Assembly: GCF_017876795.1 (NCBI RefSeq)
Contig: NZ_JAGIOR010000002.1
Coordinates: forward strand, 62,001 to 126,000
Length of the DNA stretch: 64,000 bases
DNA from: Rhizobium leguminosarum
GTDB taxonomy: Bacteria; Pseudomonadota; Alphaproteobacteria; Rhizobiales; Rhizobiaceae
Reading direction: 5' to 3'
The notes beneath the pieces were generated by a model. It had not been told where the DNA came from, ran no database searches, and was given only the letters and a program-made list of their open reading frames with translations. Positions 1 through 9,328 of the stretch are shown piece after piece; position 1 is the stretch's first letter; every line of letters begins with the position of its first letter. Both the position numbers and the translations under genes were made by a program.

Positions 1-26
1 CGGTCCACTCTCCAAAGGATATGCCC

Positions 27-695
27 ATGACCCTGTCGCGTCCGAAATACATCACCTTCGACTGCTACGGTACGCTGACCAACTTCCAGATGGCGGAAGC
101 GGCACACGACCTTTACAGCGACCAGCTCGATGAACCCCGCATGGCCGAGTTCATCCGGAATTTCGCCGCCTATCGCCTCGACGAGGTCCTGGGCGACTGG
201 AAACCCTATGCAGAGGTCGTTCACAATTCGATCGAGCGCACCTGCAAGCGCAACGGCGTCAAGTTCAACGACGAAGATGCCCGCACGGTCTATGAGCGGG
301 TGCCGACCTGGGGGCCGCATGCGGATGTACCGGCCGGCCTTGCGAAGGTTGCCAAGGAGATCCCGCTGGTGATCCTGTCGAACGCGATGAATTCGCAGAT
401 CATGTCGAACGTCGAAAAGCTCGGTGCGCCCTTCCATGCGGTCTACACGGCCGAACAGGCGCAGGCCTACAAGCCGCGCCTGCAGGCCTTTGAATACCTG
501 TTCGACATGCTCGGCTGCGCCCCCGAAGATGTCGTCCATTGCTCCTCCTCGTTCCGTTACGACCATATGTCGGCTAACGATATCGGCATCAAGAACAAGG
601 TGTGGGTGAACCGCGGCCACGAGCCCGCCAACCCGTTTTATGGTTACGTCGAGATCGCCGACATCTCCGGCCTCCCGGGTGTTTTCGGTCTCTAA
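27..695 (+). CDS. Haloacid dehalogenase type II (HAD superfamily)
   Basis: Predicted cytoplasmic hydrolase of the L-2-haloacid dehalogenase type, about 222 residues, the usual family length. Motif I is FDCYGTLTNF with the nucleophilic Asp at residue 12. Motif II is the Ser of VILSNA, the Lys lies in YKPRLQAFEY, and motif IV lies around SSSFRYDHMSANDIG. An ATG at 21 is one base from the AAAGGA ribosome site. The ATG at 27 is seven bases away and is preferred. A strong terminator follows immediately. The gene lies next to amine/aldehyde oxidation genes on the other strand. The true substrate is unknown, because many rhizobial members are not proven dehalogenases. Genes upstream of the window could belong to the same operon. 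Confidence 0.85.
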   Translation: MTLSRPKYITFDCYGTLTNFQMAEAAHDLYSDQLDEPRMAEFIRNFAAYRLDEVLGDWKPYAEVVHNSIERTCKRNGVKFNDEDARTVYERVPTWGPHADVPAGLAKVAKEIPLVILSNAMNSQIMSNVEKLGAPFHAVYTAEQAQAYKPRLQAFEYLFDMLGCAPEDVVHCSSSFRYDHMSANDIGIKNKVWVNRGHEPANPFYGYVEIADISGLPGVFGL

Positions 696-708
696 AGCCA
701 ACGAAGGA

Positions 709-742
709 AAGCGCGGGCGGCTTTTCCGCCCGCGCTTATTTT
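709..742 (+). terminator. Rho-independent terminator of the haloacid dehalogenase gene
   Basis: GCGCGGGCGG (711-720), loop CTTTT, CCGCCCGCGC (726-735), then TTATTTT. The stem is perfect, GC-rich and at least 10 bp, and starts 13 bases after the stop codon. Confidence 0.85.
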
Positions 743-878
743 AGAGCGTCGGCCGGGCTCGTAGGCCGGCGAGGCAATTCGTTGCCGTAACGTCATGAAG
801 TCGTGTTGCCGGTGCTGGCAAGGTCGATTGTCGACCGCCCGGCCGGCCTAATCCGTATCCGGTTCGCCCGCCGTGAAG

Positions 879-909
879 TAAAAATGTGGCGCTCCCGCGT
901 GCGCCACAT
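879..909 (-). terminator. Rho-independent terminator of gabD (minus strand)
   Basis: A 9-bp perfect stem, ATGTGGCGC (884-892) with GCGCCACAT (901-909), is followed on the minus strand by five T (complement of AAAAA at 880-884). It lies 35 bases downstream of the gabD stop, so it should end the minus-strand transcript. Confidence 0.75.
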
Positions 910-943
910 TGCAGCTGGTTCTCATCTCATAATCGCTTCAGGT

Positions 944-2401
944 TCAGCTCAGCCCACCAATGTGGAAGCTCTTCATTTCGAGATATTCGTCGATGCCAAC
1001 CTGCGCTCCCTCCCGGCCGAGGCCAGACTGCTTGACGCCGCCGAAAGGGGCGACTTCGGTCGAGATCGCGCCGGTGTTGAGCCCGATCATGCCGAACTCG
1101 AGGGCTTCGCCGACGCGCCAGGAGCGCTTCAGGTTTTCGGTGTAGAAGTAGGCGGCAAGGCCGAAGGGTGTGCCGTTGGCGATTGTGATCGCCTCGTCTT
1201 CCGTCTCGAAGCGGAAAAGCGGTGCAACCGGGCCGAAGGTCTCTTCGCTGGCAAGCTGCATGTCGGTTGTCGCCCCCGTTAGCACCATAGGCGCGGCGTA
1301 TTGCCTGCCTTCCGCCACCGTGCTGCCCCGTGCGGCGATCTTGGCGCCTTTGGCCAGAGCGTCGTCGACATGGCGGTTGATCTTCTCGATCGCCGCGGCG
1401 TTGATCATCGGACCGATGACATTGCCCGGCTCCGTACCGGGGCCGACCTTCATGGCGTTGACGCGGGCGCCGAGTTTCTCGGCAAAGGCATCATAGACCC
1501 CGGCCTGCACCAGGATGCGGTTGGCGCAGACGCAGGTCTGGCCGCCGTTGCGGAACTTGGACAGGATTGCGCCTTCGACCGCGAGATCGAGATCAGCGTC
1601 GTCGAAGACGATGAACGGCGCATTGCCGCCGAGTTCGAGCGAGAGCCGCTTGACGCTGTCGGCGGCGCCGCGCATCAGAAGTGAGCCGATCCGGGTCGAG
1701 CCGGTGAAGGAGATTTTCCGCACCGTTGGGTTTTCCATGAACTCGTTGCCGATCTCGGTCGGCATGCCGGTGACGATATTGATCACCCCTGCCGGAATAC
1801 CGGCGCGCTCGGCAAGGATACCCATGGCGAGCGCCGAATAGGGGGTGAACTCCGAAGGCTTGACGACGACCGTACAGCCGGCCGCCAAAGCGGGCGCCAC
1901 CTTTCGGATGATCATTGCGATCGGAAAATTCCACGGGGTGACGATCGCGCAGACGCCGACCGCTTCCTTGAGGACGACGATGCGGCGATCTGCTGTTGGC
2001 GAGGGAATGGTGTGGCCGCCGATGCGGCGGGCTTCTTCGGCAAACCATTTGACGAAGGAAGCCCCGTAACGGACCTCGGCGCGCGATTCATCGAGAGGCT
2101 TGCCCTGCTCGAGCGTGATGAGCAGCGCAAGATCCTCGAGATTTTCGATCATCAGCGCATACCAGCGCTCGAGCAGAAGCGCACGCTCGGCATGCGTCCT
2201 CTTCTTCCATAAGGTGAAAGCCGCCTGGGCTGCGTCGATCGCCGCGCGGGTCTCGGTGGTTCCCATATCGGGAACAATGCCAAGGCTCGCCTGGGTGGCG
2301 GGATTGACGACGCTCACCGTCTTGCCCGACGCTGCCCTCGACCAGATCCCATCGATCAGGCCGGCCTGCTGAAAAAGGTCTTTGTCTTTCAACTCAAGCA
2401 T
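944..2401 (-). CDS. gabD: NAD(P)-dependent succinate-semialdehyde dehydrogenase (GabD), copy 1
   Basis: Oxidises succinate semialdehyde to succinate at the end of the GABA/polyamine route. Family signatures are all present: the TPWNFP and KPSEFTP cofactor segments, catalytic Glu256 in LELGGN, catalytic Cys290 in GGQTCVCANR, and the C-terminal FGGVKQSGLGREG. Start MLELKD at 2401 is chosen because it has AGAGGAAACGAT directly before it; the frame stays open another 25 codons upstream without a good ribosome site. Length is 485 residues, normal for GabD. It lies downstream of, and in the same direction as, an aldehyde dehydrogenase and a PuuB-like oxidase, which fits polyamine breakdown. A second close paralogue sits at 10525-11976. 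Confidence 0.88.
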   Translation of the reverse strand: MLELKDKDLFQQAGLIDGIWSRAASGKTVSVVNPATQASLGIVPDMGTTETRAAIDAAQAAFTLWKKRTHAERALLLERWYALMIENLEDLALLITLEQGKPLDESRAEVRYGASFVKWFAEEARRIGGHTIPSPTADRRIVVLKEAVGVCAIVTPWNFPIAMIIRKVAPALAAGCTVVVKPSEFTPYSALAMGILAERAGIPAGVINIVTGMPTEIGNEFMENPTVRKISFTGSTRIGSLLMRGAADSVKRLSLELGGNAPFIVFDDADLDLAVEGAILSKFRNGGQTCVCANRILVQAGVYDAFAEKLGARVNAMKVGPGTEPGNVIGPMINAAAIEKINRHVDDALAKGAKIAARGSTVAEGRQYAAPMVLTGATTDMQLASEETFGPVAPLFRFETEDEAITIANGTPFGLAAYFYTENLKRSWRVGEALEFGMIGLNTGAISTEVAPFGGVKQSGLGREGAQVGIDEYLEMKSFHIGGLS

Positions 2402-2679
2402 ATCGTTTCCTCTCGGACCATTGGTCGCCGGCTGCAAGAGCCACCCTGATGAATGAATTTCGTCCCGTGCCGCCATCGCAGCCCTCGACGTGTTCCTGAG
2501 CTGAGCTTAACGAAACAGGGGAAGCAGCATGCATCGACTGCGGGTGGCAGATCGGTGGAAAATAGCGTTTTGGGTGAGGCGACAGACATCTTCGGCTGTT
2601 GCTTGGACGCTTTGGCGGATGACCTTCGAAGGTCGGGAGGACGTGCTGAAGGGGTCGCCCGCCAGCGTTGACGGATGCA

Positions 2680-4131
2680 TTAGAAGTATCCAAGGATGGA
2701 TTTGACCTCGAGGTATTCGAGCATGCCCTCAATGCCGAATTCGCGTCCATTTCCAGATTGTTTGAAGCCGCCAAAAGGCGCGTGTGGATCCCAGGCCGGA
2801 TAGTTGAGATGCACTTGTCCGCAGCGGATCTGTGAGGCGACGTCCTTGACGACGTCTATATTTTTGCCCTGCACATGCGCAGCCAGGCCGTAGACGGTGT
2901 GGTTGGCGATGGCGATGGCTTCATCCACCGTATCGTAGGGAATGAGACAGAGGACCGGGCCGAAGATTTCCTCCTGGGCGATGCGCATGTCTGTGCGCAC
3001 GTCCGAGAAAACCGTTGGTTTAACGTAAAACCCGGCATTCAGACCGGCTGGGCGCCCCTCTCCGCCTGTGAGGAGCGTCGCGCCTTCCGCAATCCCGACG
3101 CCGATCATGGTCTGGATCCGATCGAACTGGGCGCGGTTGGCGATCGCACCGTGCGTGGTGGCGTTTGAACGGGGATCACCGACAACGATCTCGTCTGTGG
3201 CTCTCTTGGCAAGCGACTCGATCTCGGACAGCTGCGCGCGCGGCACGATCATCCGCGTCGGCGCGCTGCAGGATTGACCGAGATTGCGGAAAGCAGCCGC
3301 AATTCCCATGGAAACGGCTCGATCGAGATCGGCGTCCGGCAGCACCACGTTTGGTGACTTGCCACCAAGCTCCTGCGCGACGCGCTTGACGGTCGGCGCG
3401 GCTGCCTGAGCCACCGCGATACCGGCACGGGTAGAGCCGGTAATGGAAATCATGTCTACATCCGGATGCGACGCGAGGACCGAACCGACGGAGCCGTCAC
3501 CATTGACGAGGTTGAAGACGCCGGAGGGGAAGCCGGCGTCCTCGATCGCCTCAGCAAACAGCAGCGCGTTGAGGGGAGAAAGCTCGCTGGGCTTCAGCAC
3601 GACCGTGCAGCCTGCGGCGAGTGCCGGCGAAACTTTGGCAGTGGTCTGGTAGAGCGGCCAGTTCCATGGCGTGATCAGTGCGCAGACACCGATCGGTTCG
3701 TGGGTGATGGCGGTGTGGCCGCGCTGCTTGAGGAAGGGGAAGGCTTCCAGGACCTCGCGAGCGACCTTGACATGGGCGATCGCCAGCGGCACCTGTGCGG
3801 TGCGCGCATATCCGATCGCCGCGCCCATTTCGAGGCTCAGGCATTGCGCAAACAATTCGCTACGGGCTTCGAGCAGCGCCTGCAGGCGATCAAGCAGGCC
3901 CGCGCGGTATTCCGGCGTGGTACGGCTCCAGGTGGCGAATGCCTGTCGGGCGGCGGAAACCGCCGCATCGACATCCTCGCCGTTTCCGAGCGCAAAGTGG
4001 GCCACCACCTCTTCCGTGGCAGGGTTGACCACGACGCCCTCGGCGGTGCCCTTGGGTTCGAGCCATCGACCGTCGATGAAGAACTTGTCCAGATGACTGT
4101 TGCGGGACAGGTGTTCGAGAGGCGTGATCAT
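2680..4131 (-). CDS. NAD-dependent aldehyde dehydrogenase (betaine/gamma-aminobutyraldehyde type)
   Basis: A 483-residue aldehyde dehydrogenase with TPWNWPLYQ, KPSELSP, catalytic Glu254 in QELGGK, catalytic Cys288 in GQSCSAPTRM and the C-terminal FGGFKQSGNGREFG. It should oxidise the aldehyde made by the upstream FAD oxidase, probably an aminoaldehyde. The start at 4131 (MITPLEH) has AAGGA nine bases upstream; an in-frame ATG at 4146 has no clear ribosome site. The frame is open back to 4497 without a stop. That stretch overlaps the end of the upstream gene and a duplicated remnant of it, so it is not treated as coding. The exact substrate cannot be read from the sequence. Confidence 0.85.
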   Translation of the reverse strand: MITPLEHLSRNSHLDKFFIDGRWLEPKGTAEGVVVNPATEEVVAHFALGNGEDVDAAVSAARQAFATWSRTTPEYRAGLLDRLQALLEARSELFAQCLSLEMGAAIGYARTAQVPLAIAHVKVAREVLEAFPFLKQRGHTAITHEPIGVCALITPWNWPLYQTTAKVSPALAAGCTVVLKPSELSPLNALLFAEAIEDAGFPSGVFNLVNGDGSVGSVLASHPDVDMISITGSTRAGIAVAQAAAPTVKRVAQELGGKSPNVVLPDADLDRAVSMGIAAAFRNLGQSCSAPTRMIVPRAQLSEIESLAKRATDEIVVGDPRSNATTHGAIANRAQFDRIQTMIGVGIAEGATLLTGGEGRPAGLNAGFYVKPTVFSDVRTDMRIAQEEIFGPVLCLIPYDTVDEAIAIANHTVYGLAAHVQGKNIDVVKDVASQIRCGQVHLNYPAWDPHAPFGGFKQSGNGREFGIEGMLEYLEVKSILGYF

Positions 4132-4137
4132 TACAAA

Positions 4138-4283
4138 GTCCTTCATGCGGCAATAGGCGCGGAGGATCAGCAGGGAACCAGGGGGCGGGTGCGGCCATCG
4201 AGCCGCGAGGGGCGCGGCGCCAGGATCGGTCAGGGCAGCAGGTCTTTCATGCGGTAATAGGTGCCGACGATCGGCAGGAACCA
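4138..4283. repeat. Diverged duplication of the 3' tail of the FAD oxidase gene
   Basis: About 43 bases at 4138-4180 match 4242-4283 with six substitutions and one indel. The second copy encodes the last residues of the FAD oxidase (YYRMKDLL). The first copy, in the gap before the aldehyde dehydrogenase, would read YCRMKDF in another frame. It looks like the remnant of a duplicated or replaced gene end. Confidence 0.7.
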
Positions 4284-5507
4284 CGGATTCCCGGTATGCA
4301 TCGGAACGGCGGGCCAGGCGAAGCCGTCGAGTGGATTGGCGTCCTTGCGCCCCATCGCCATATTGGCCAGGGCGTTGCCCATGAAGGTCGACAACTGGGC
4401 TCCGTGGCCGGAATAGCCCATGCTGTAAATCACACCCTCGGCGCTGCCCGCACGGGGATAGCGGTCTTGCGTGCAACCGACGAGGCCGCCCCAGCAATAG
4501 TCGATCTCGACGTCTGCAAGCTGCGGAAACATGCCGAGCATTTGCTGGCGCAGAAGCTGGCCAGAGCTGACGTCGGTTTTCTGGTTCGACACAGCCGAAA
4601 ATCTCGCCCTCCCCCCGAACAGCATGCGGTTGTCGGGCGTCAGGCGGAAATAGTTGGCGATATTGAGCGAGTTGGTGAAGTTGCGGTTGCCCGGAACCGT
4701 CGCGGCGACCTCCTGCGGGGTGAGCGGGCGCGTCGCAATGATGAAGGAAGCGATCGGCATCAGCCTTCGGCGGAAATAGTTAAAGACGCTTGGCGTATAG
4801 GCATCGGTCGCCAGGATGACCTGGCGCGCGGTGAGCGAGCCGGTCGGTGTGGTTAGCCGCCATCCATTCGGCACGCGTTCGCGGCCGGTGACCGGGTTTC
4901 GCTCCCAGATCGCGGCGCCATGGCGGGCGGCCGCCTGCGCCACGCCGTTGGCGTAGCGTCCCATGTGCATCATGGCGGATTTCGGATAGAGAATCCCGCC
5001 ATGGAAGGCATCCGATAGCACCTCCTTGCGGAGGTCCTCACGCGTCAGCCATTCGGCTGAGGGGTCGACCTCGCGACGGATTTCGTCTGACATCGCCTGC
5101 AGCTTGCCGACATGAGAGGGCTTCGAGGCAAGCTTCAGCTTGCCGCCCCTGCGGAAATCGCAGGCGATCTTTTCTTCCTCGATGATCCGTTCGATCATGT
5201 CGATCGAGTCATCATAGGCTCGCCACAAGCGGCGCGCCCGGTCTTCCCCGAGATGCTGCTTGGCGGCGCTGAAGCTGGCGAAATGACCGCTGTTAAGGTG
5301 CCCGCCATTGCGGCCGGAGGCACCATAGCCGACGTGCTCGGCTTCCAACAGAGCGACCTTCACGCCGGATTGCGCCAGCGTGCGCGCGGCGTTGAGCCCG
5401 GTGAAGCCGGCACCGATCACTGCAACCTCGAAATCTCCCGAGACGGGGTCGGCGATGCCTCCAGCGAATGGGATCGAGGTATCATGCCAGTAGGAAGCAA
5501 ATTTCAT
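4230..5507 (-). CDS. FAD-dependent amine oxidoreductase (PuuB/OrdL-like)
   Basis: A DAO-family flavoenzyme of 425 residues. The FAD-binding Rossmann motif AVIGAGFTGLNAARTL lies near residue 30 and is followed by ALLEAEHVGYGASGRNGG, the hallmark of gamma-glutamylputrescine oxidase and related OrdL proteins. The C-terminal GYSGHGAQLS motif is also typical. It would deaminate an amine oxidatively to an aldehyde plus ammonia and hydrogen peroxide, with the downstream aldehyde dehydrogenase taking the product. PuuA and PuuD partners are not in the window, so putrescine as substrate is inference. The spacing to the aldehyde dehydrogenase is about 98 bases and contains the duplicated gene tail. Confidence 0.82.
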   Translation of the reverse strand: MKFASYWHDTSIPFAGGIADPVSGDFEVAVIGAGFTGLNAARTLAQSGVKVALLEAEHVGYGASGRNGGHLNSGHFASFSAAKQHLGEDRARRLWRAYDDSIDMIERIIEEEKIACDFRRGGKLKLASKPSHVGKLQAMSDEIRREVDPSAEWLTREDLRKEVLSDAFHGGILYPKSAMMHMGRYANGVAQAAARHGAAIWERNPVTGRERVPNGWRLTTPTGSLTARQVILATDAYTPSVFNYFRRRLMPIASFIIATRPLTPQEVAATVPGNRNFTNSLNIANYFRLTPDNRMLFGGRARFSAVSNQKTDVSSGQLLRQQMLGMFPQLADVEIDYCWGGLVGCTQDRYPRAGSAEGVIYSMGYSGHGAQLSTFMGNALANMAMGRKDANPLDGFAWPAVPMHTGNPWFLPIVGTYYRMKDLLP

Positions 5508-5857
5508 TGGCGCATGCCCTTATGCTCGTCTAATCCGATGCATGAAGTATATGCCTGCTTGCGCTCGAGAGGTGCGGCGCAGGCGGGCTTGTTTCGCAAC
5601 AATTGCCTTTGTTGGGGCAGCAAACCACAGGATATTCTGTTTACGCGCCAACTCCGCAGCCCACCCCTTGAAGCCACAGATTAGGATCTACGCAGAATTC
5701 GGTCCCGCGGTGCTTCTAGGAGTAGACCTTGCCCAATGATGCTCAGCTGTCTCCAAAGGACTGGGAGCGAGCCTGGCCAGGCCCTGATAAATCGGATCGC
5801 GGCCCCTCGGCACCAGCATCAAACCTCTGAACATTTCACCAAAATGGGAGTCAGACG
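5508..5857. other. Intergenic region, divergent promoters of the FAD oxidase and bicupin genes
   Basis: About 350 bases without a convincing gene. It must contain the divergent promoters of the minus-strand oxidase and the plus-strand cupin. I see no clear inverted repeat, sigma-54 site or RNA gene. Only the bicupin ribosome site GGGAG (5846-5850) is evident. Confidence 0.5.
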
Positions 5858-6577
5858 ATGACCGGTAAAACCATTCTCCTCTTCGAGGCAAAAAGCGGAT
5901 CCGGGTCGGAAGGCCAGCGACGCACCTTAGGCCCAGACGACATATTCGGCGCCGGCCGCGATATCGTCTGGAGGGCTTCCGGCGGGGTTTCCGCCGGATC
6001 GGTGCATTGGAACGGAAGAGCCTCGATCGCCAGCTTTCCCCATACGGAATCCCTGGTCGTCGTGGCAGGGCGTCTTGTCCTGCATTCCGGCGGATCAACG
6101 TTTGATCTCACATCCGGCGACAGCGTGGTGATCGGCTGCGGCGAAGGCATCACGGCGGAAGCGGAAAAAGGCACTCGCTGGATCTTCTGTGCGACGACGG
6201 CGGCAACATTGAGCACGCAAGGCGTCGTGGCGATCGATAGGCAGGTTGCACTTGCCCCCTCCCCGCCGCCTCCGGCGCAGTTCGTGGAGGGGGACACGCC
6301 TCAGTGCAGTCATTTCAGGGCATTCACCGACGAAGCGGTCGGCTTTCGAGCGGGTGTCTGGGCGACGACGCCGCACGTCCGGCTGTCGCGCCCTCATCCC
6401 GTCCATGAATTGATGTACATCCTGGAGGGGCAGGCTGATGTGACCGATGGAGACGGCACGAAAACATCAGTCGAGGCGGGAGACGCGATCTTCGTCGGCC
6501 GCGGAACCGTCAACCGCCTATCGATCCACGGCAACCTCAAGAAGATCTTTGCCATCGTCGAAGGCCTGCAGACTTAA
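5858..6577 (+). CDS. Two-domain cupin protein
   Basis: A 239-residue protein with two cupin barrels. The N-terminal one spans about 50-120 (SFPHTESLVVVAGR, then SGDSVVIGCG). The C-terminal one spans about 165-235 (HPVHELMYILEGQADV, then EAGDAIFVGRGTVNRL). The second barrel keeps the His and Glu positions expected for a metal site; the first looks poorer in ligands. Cupins of this kind often accompany FAD amine oxidases and aldehyde dehydrogenases, as here, but no specific reaction can be assigned. Start ATG 5858 has GGGAG seven bases upstream. It is transcribed away from the oxidase and towards a minus-strand operon. Confidence 0.75.
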   Translation: MTGKTILLFEAKSGSGSEGQRRTLGPDDIFGAGRDIVWRASGGVSAGSVHWNGRASIASFPHTESLVVVAGRLVLHSGGSTFDLTSGDSVVIGCGEGITAEAEKGTRWIFCATTAATLSTQGVVAIDRQVALAPSPPPPAQFVEGDTPQCSHFRAFTDEAVGFRAGVWATTPHVRLSRPHPVHELMYILEGQADVTDGDGTKTSVEAGDAIFVGRGTVNRLSIHGNLKKIFAIVEGLQT

Positions 6578-6649
6578 CTGGATCAACGGCCTTCGCTGCT
6601 TCTATCCGGCAGGCGCGCCATCTTTCGGGCGCGTGCCGCTGGCGGTCGC

Positions 6650-7006
6650 TCAGTCGTAAACGCAGACGTAGATCTTGCGCACGGTTTCGATGGTACGCCA
6701 GACGCCGACAAAACCAGGCTTCATCACGAAGCTGTCGCCGGCGCGATAAGTCTTCGTCTCGCCGTCTTTTTCGTCGATTTCAACGACACCGGAAATGATG
6801 TGGCAGAATTCGTAGACCGTGCCCTTGATGGAATAGTGCTCGCCGGGCGTCGCTTCCCAAATACCGGTCAGCACCTTCTCGCCTTTTGAGGCGTCTTGCG
6901 CCCAGGTCTTGTAGGCGGGATTGCCTGAAATCAGCCGCTCTGCGTCCGGCACGGCCTGTTTTGGGGTGAAGTTTGGATCGGTATCGATGGTCAACAGAAG
7001 CGACAT
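6650..7006 (-). CDS. Small cupin, DUF861/EutQ-like
   Basis: A 118-residue single-barrel protein of the cupin_3 (DUF861) type. Recognisable elements are GIWEATPGEHYSI, YEFCHIISGVVEI and YRAGDSFVMKPGFVGVWRT. Members occur beside amine and amino acid oxidation genes and may have isomerase or aminohydrolase activity; none is proven for this subtype. It is the last gene of a three-gene minus-strand set (deacetylase, hydroxyacid dehydrogenase, cupin) with gaps of only 14-15 bases, so co-transcription is likely. Confidence 0.78.
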   Translation of the reverse strand: MSLLLTIDTDPNFTPKQAVPDAERLISGNPAYKTWAQDASKGEKVLTGIWEATPGEHYSIKGTVYEFCHIISGVVEIDEKDGETKTYRAGDSFVMKPGFVGVWRTIETVRKIYVCVYD

Positions 7007-7020
7007 GTCATTTTCCTCGT

Positions 7021-7944
7021 TTAATAACCGCGTGTCCGATCGATCAGGCCGATCAGCTTTTCGCCGGCGCGGTGGCGCCGAATATTTTCAGTGACCGATT
7101 GCGCTGCCGTTTCCGGTTGCGTGACGGAGGCGATGTGCGGCGTGATCGCTACTTTCGGGTGTTGCCAGAGTGGATGTTCTGCCGGCAGTGGCTCGGGATC
7201 GGTGACATCGAGCATCGCTGCGGCAAGATGGCCGCTATCGAGAGCCTCGATCAAAGCCGCGTAGTCAAGGTGCGGCCCGCGGCCCACATGCAACAGCCGT
7301 GCGCCAGCCGGCAGCTGCGAGAAGAGCTCGGCATTGAGGATGCCGCGCGTCTCGTCGGTGAGCGGCAGCAGACAAACCAGAATGTCGGTCTTTGCCAAAA
7401 AGTCGGCCAGTCCATCCCTGCCATGGTGGCAGGTAACGCCGTCAATTTGCTTCTTGCTCCGGCTCCATCCTGCGAGCGGAAATTGGAACGGCTTCAAGCG
7501 TTCGATCGCCGCCTGCGCCAGAATGCCGAGGCCCAGGAAACCTATTCGGCGCCTGGCGGCCTGCGGCGCGACGAGTGTCTGCCAAACAGACTGTCTCTGC
7601 AGCTCCCGGTAGGCGAGAATTTCCCGGTGGAGCGTCAGGACGCCGAGAGTGACGTATTCCTGCATCATCCGGATAATGCCGTCCTCGACCATGCGGACGA
7701 CCGCTACGTGGTCCGGGAGGCTGTCCTGTTTGAGCTGATCGACGCCGGCGCCGATACAAAACAAAACTTCCAAATTGCGGTAACGCGAGATATCGCCTGG
7801 GATCGTCCATGTCAGAAGATACCGCACCCTTTCCGCATCCACCGGCTGGCTCTGCCCGACGAACGCCAGATCCGGCAGTTCGCGCGCAAAAATCTCCTGG
7901 AAAACCGCACCGCGTGCGGCATCGGAGTTGAAGAGAAACGCCAT
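7021..7944 (-). CDS. D-isomer-specific 2-hydroxyacid dehydrogenase (glyoxylate/hydroxypyruvate reductase A-like)
   Basis: A 307-residue NAD(P)-dependent reductase of the GhrA type, which reduces glyoxylate, hydroxypyruvate or a related 2-ketoacid. The nucleotide-binding segment is [19 protein letters not shown], with Ala where the third Gly of the classical motif is often found. The catalytic Arg lies in HVGRGPHLD, the acidic residue in [11 protein letters not shown] and the catalytic His in [10 protein letters not shown]. It sits in the middle of the minus-strand operon between the M20 deacetylase and the small cupin. That set suggests processing of an N-acylated amino or hydroxy acid, though the substrate is unknown. 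Confidence 0.83.
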   Translation of the reverse strand: MAFLFNSDAARGAVFQEIFARELPDLAFVGQSQPVDAERVRYLLTWTIPGDISRYRNLEVLFCIGAGVDQLKQDSLPDHVAVVRMVEDGIIRMMQEYVTLGVLTLHREILAYRELQRQSVWQTLVAPQAARRRIGFLGLGILAQAAIERLKPFQFPLAGWSRSKKQIDGVTCHHGRDGLADFLAKTDILVCLLPLTDETRGILNAELFSQLPAGARLLHVGRGPHLDYAALIEALDSGHLAAAMLDVTDPEPLPAEHPLWQHPKVAITPHIASVTQPETAAQSVTENIRRHRAGEKLIGLIDRTRGY

Positions 7945-7959
7945 GAAAATCGCCTTCTT

Positions 7960-9099
7960 TCAGCCTTCGGCAAGATGGACGCCGAGTTCTTCGATCATCT
8001 TTTGGCATGCTGCGAGCTCGCCAAGTTCGATGTATTCGTCAGGCCGGTGCGCACGACCAATATCCCCGGGCCCGCAGATGATGGAATCGATGCCAGCCTG
8101 CTGGTAGAGCCCGGCCTCCGTGCCATAGCTTACGGCGGCAAGCGGCTCCTGCCCCGTCAATTCCGTCAGCAGCGCTGCGAGGTCGCTGCCTTCAGGGAGC
8201 GCAAGTCCGGGGTAAGCGCTCAGCTCGTGCCAGCCGACTTCGAAGCCCTGGTCTCTGAGAGCAGCGAGCCTGGCCCTTACCGGCTCGAGCAGAGATGATG
8301 GCGAGATACCCGGCACAGCGCGGACTTCGATATCGGCGGCGCAGCGATCCGGGATGATATTGACCGCCTGGCCGCCAGTAATGACGCCAACTTGCAATGA
8401 CGAGTAGGGAGGCGCGAAATCATCGTGGAACGGGCCGTTCGTCAGGGACTTGCCGTATTCCGCAACCTCGGTGATCAGATTGGCCATGGCATGAATGGCG
8501 TTTAGTCCGAGATCAGGACGGGAAGAATGCCCTGAGCGCCCGATCACCTCGAGGCGGACGGCTGCCTTGCCTTTGTGCGCCCGGACGGCCTGCATCCGGC
8601 TCGGTTCACCGATGATCGCCCCAAGCGGGGCATTGCAGAGGCTTGGCAGCTCCGCAATGAGATGCGGTACGCCACGGCTGCCTGCCTCCTCGTCATACGA
8701 GAAGGCAAGGTGAATTGGCCGCCGCAGCTTCATGGCGGCAAGTTTCGGCAATGCGGCCAAGGCGCAGGCGAGAAAGCCTTTCATGTCGCTGCTGCCACGT
8801 CCGAAAAGTCTGTCCCCCTCAGCGCGCAGAACGAACGGATCCGAACTCCATTCCCGTTCGCCGGCCGGCACAACATCCATATGCCCGGACAGAATGTAGC
8901 CCTGGCCTTCGCGCGGTCCGACGGTCGCGAAAAGGTTGTACCGGTCACCTTCCGGGCCCAGATGGACCGTCACATCGGCTCCCGCCTTCCGACAGTAGTC
9001 ACGTACCCAGTCGGCAATCGCGCCGTTGGGCGTGCCAACAACGGAGGGGAATGCGATCAATCTTGCGAGAATTTCTTTGACGTCCATGGGAGTGACCAA
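7960..9099 (-). CDS. M20 metallo-deacylase, acetylornithine deacetylase (ArgE) type
   Basis: A two-zinc amidohydrolase of the ArgE/DapE/ACY1 family, about 379 residues. Zinc ligands sit in ILSGHMDVVPAGE (His, near 75) and GRGSSDMKGF (Asp, near 107). The catalytic Glu pair is in SYDEEAGSRG and the substrate-site segment is IGEPSRMQAVRAHKG. It would release acetate or another acyl group from an N-acylated amino acid. The start is ambiguous. TTG at 9099 has AAAGGC four bases upstream; ATG at 9087 begins MDVKEILARL and aligns better with relatives but lacks a clear ribosome site. It is the first gene of the operon running down to 6650, so a dedicated catabolic rather than arginine-biosynthetic role is likely. 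Confidence 0.83.
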   Translation of the reverse strand: MVTPMDVKEILARLIAFPSVVGTPNGAIADWVRDYCRKAGADVTVHLGPEGDRYNLFATVGPREGQGYILSGHMDVVPAGEREWSSDPFVLRAEGDRLFGRGSSDMKGFLACALAALPKLAAMKLRRPIHLAFSYDEEAGSRGVPHLIAELPSLCNAPLGAIIGEPSRMQAVRAHKGKAAVRLEVIGRSGHSSRPDLGLNAIHAMANLITEVAEYGKSLTNGPFHDDFAPPYSSLQVGVITGGQAVNIIPDRCAADIEVRAVPGISPSSLLEPVRARLAALRDQGFEVGWHELSAYPGLALPEGSDLAALLTELTGQEPLAAVSYGTEAGLYQQAGIDSIICGPGDIGRAHRPDEYIELGELAACQKMIEELGVHLAEG

Positions 9100-9328
9100 G
9101 TTGCCTTTGGAGTGGTCTAGATGCTAGCTAACCTAAGCAAAGGCGGGAGTTTTGCCTGCTGAGTGGGGCCTCGGTTCAGCTGAAGATTTCGAATTGTTGC
9201 GATGAACAGCCAATCCTGCCGGCCTTGGTGTGCAATATTGTGACTTGGTTGCAATCGGCGCAGGATCAAAGACACTGTCTACCTCCAGTGGAGCTTGGTG
9301 ATCCGGCGAAGGGAGCGGATATCCGAAA

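Noticed and set aside
4132..4497. N-terminal extension of the aldehyde dehydrogenase
   Set aside because: The frame is open, but it runs antisense-like through the end of the oxidase gene in another frame with Arg/Pro-rich composition. The conserved protein begins at 4131 next to a good ribosome site.
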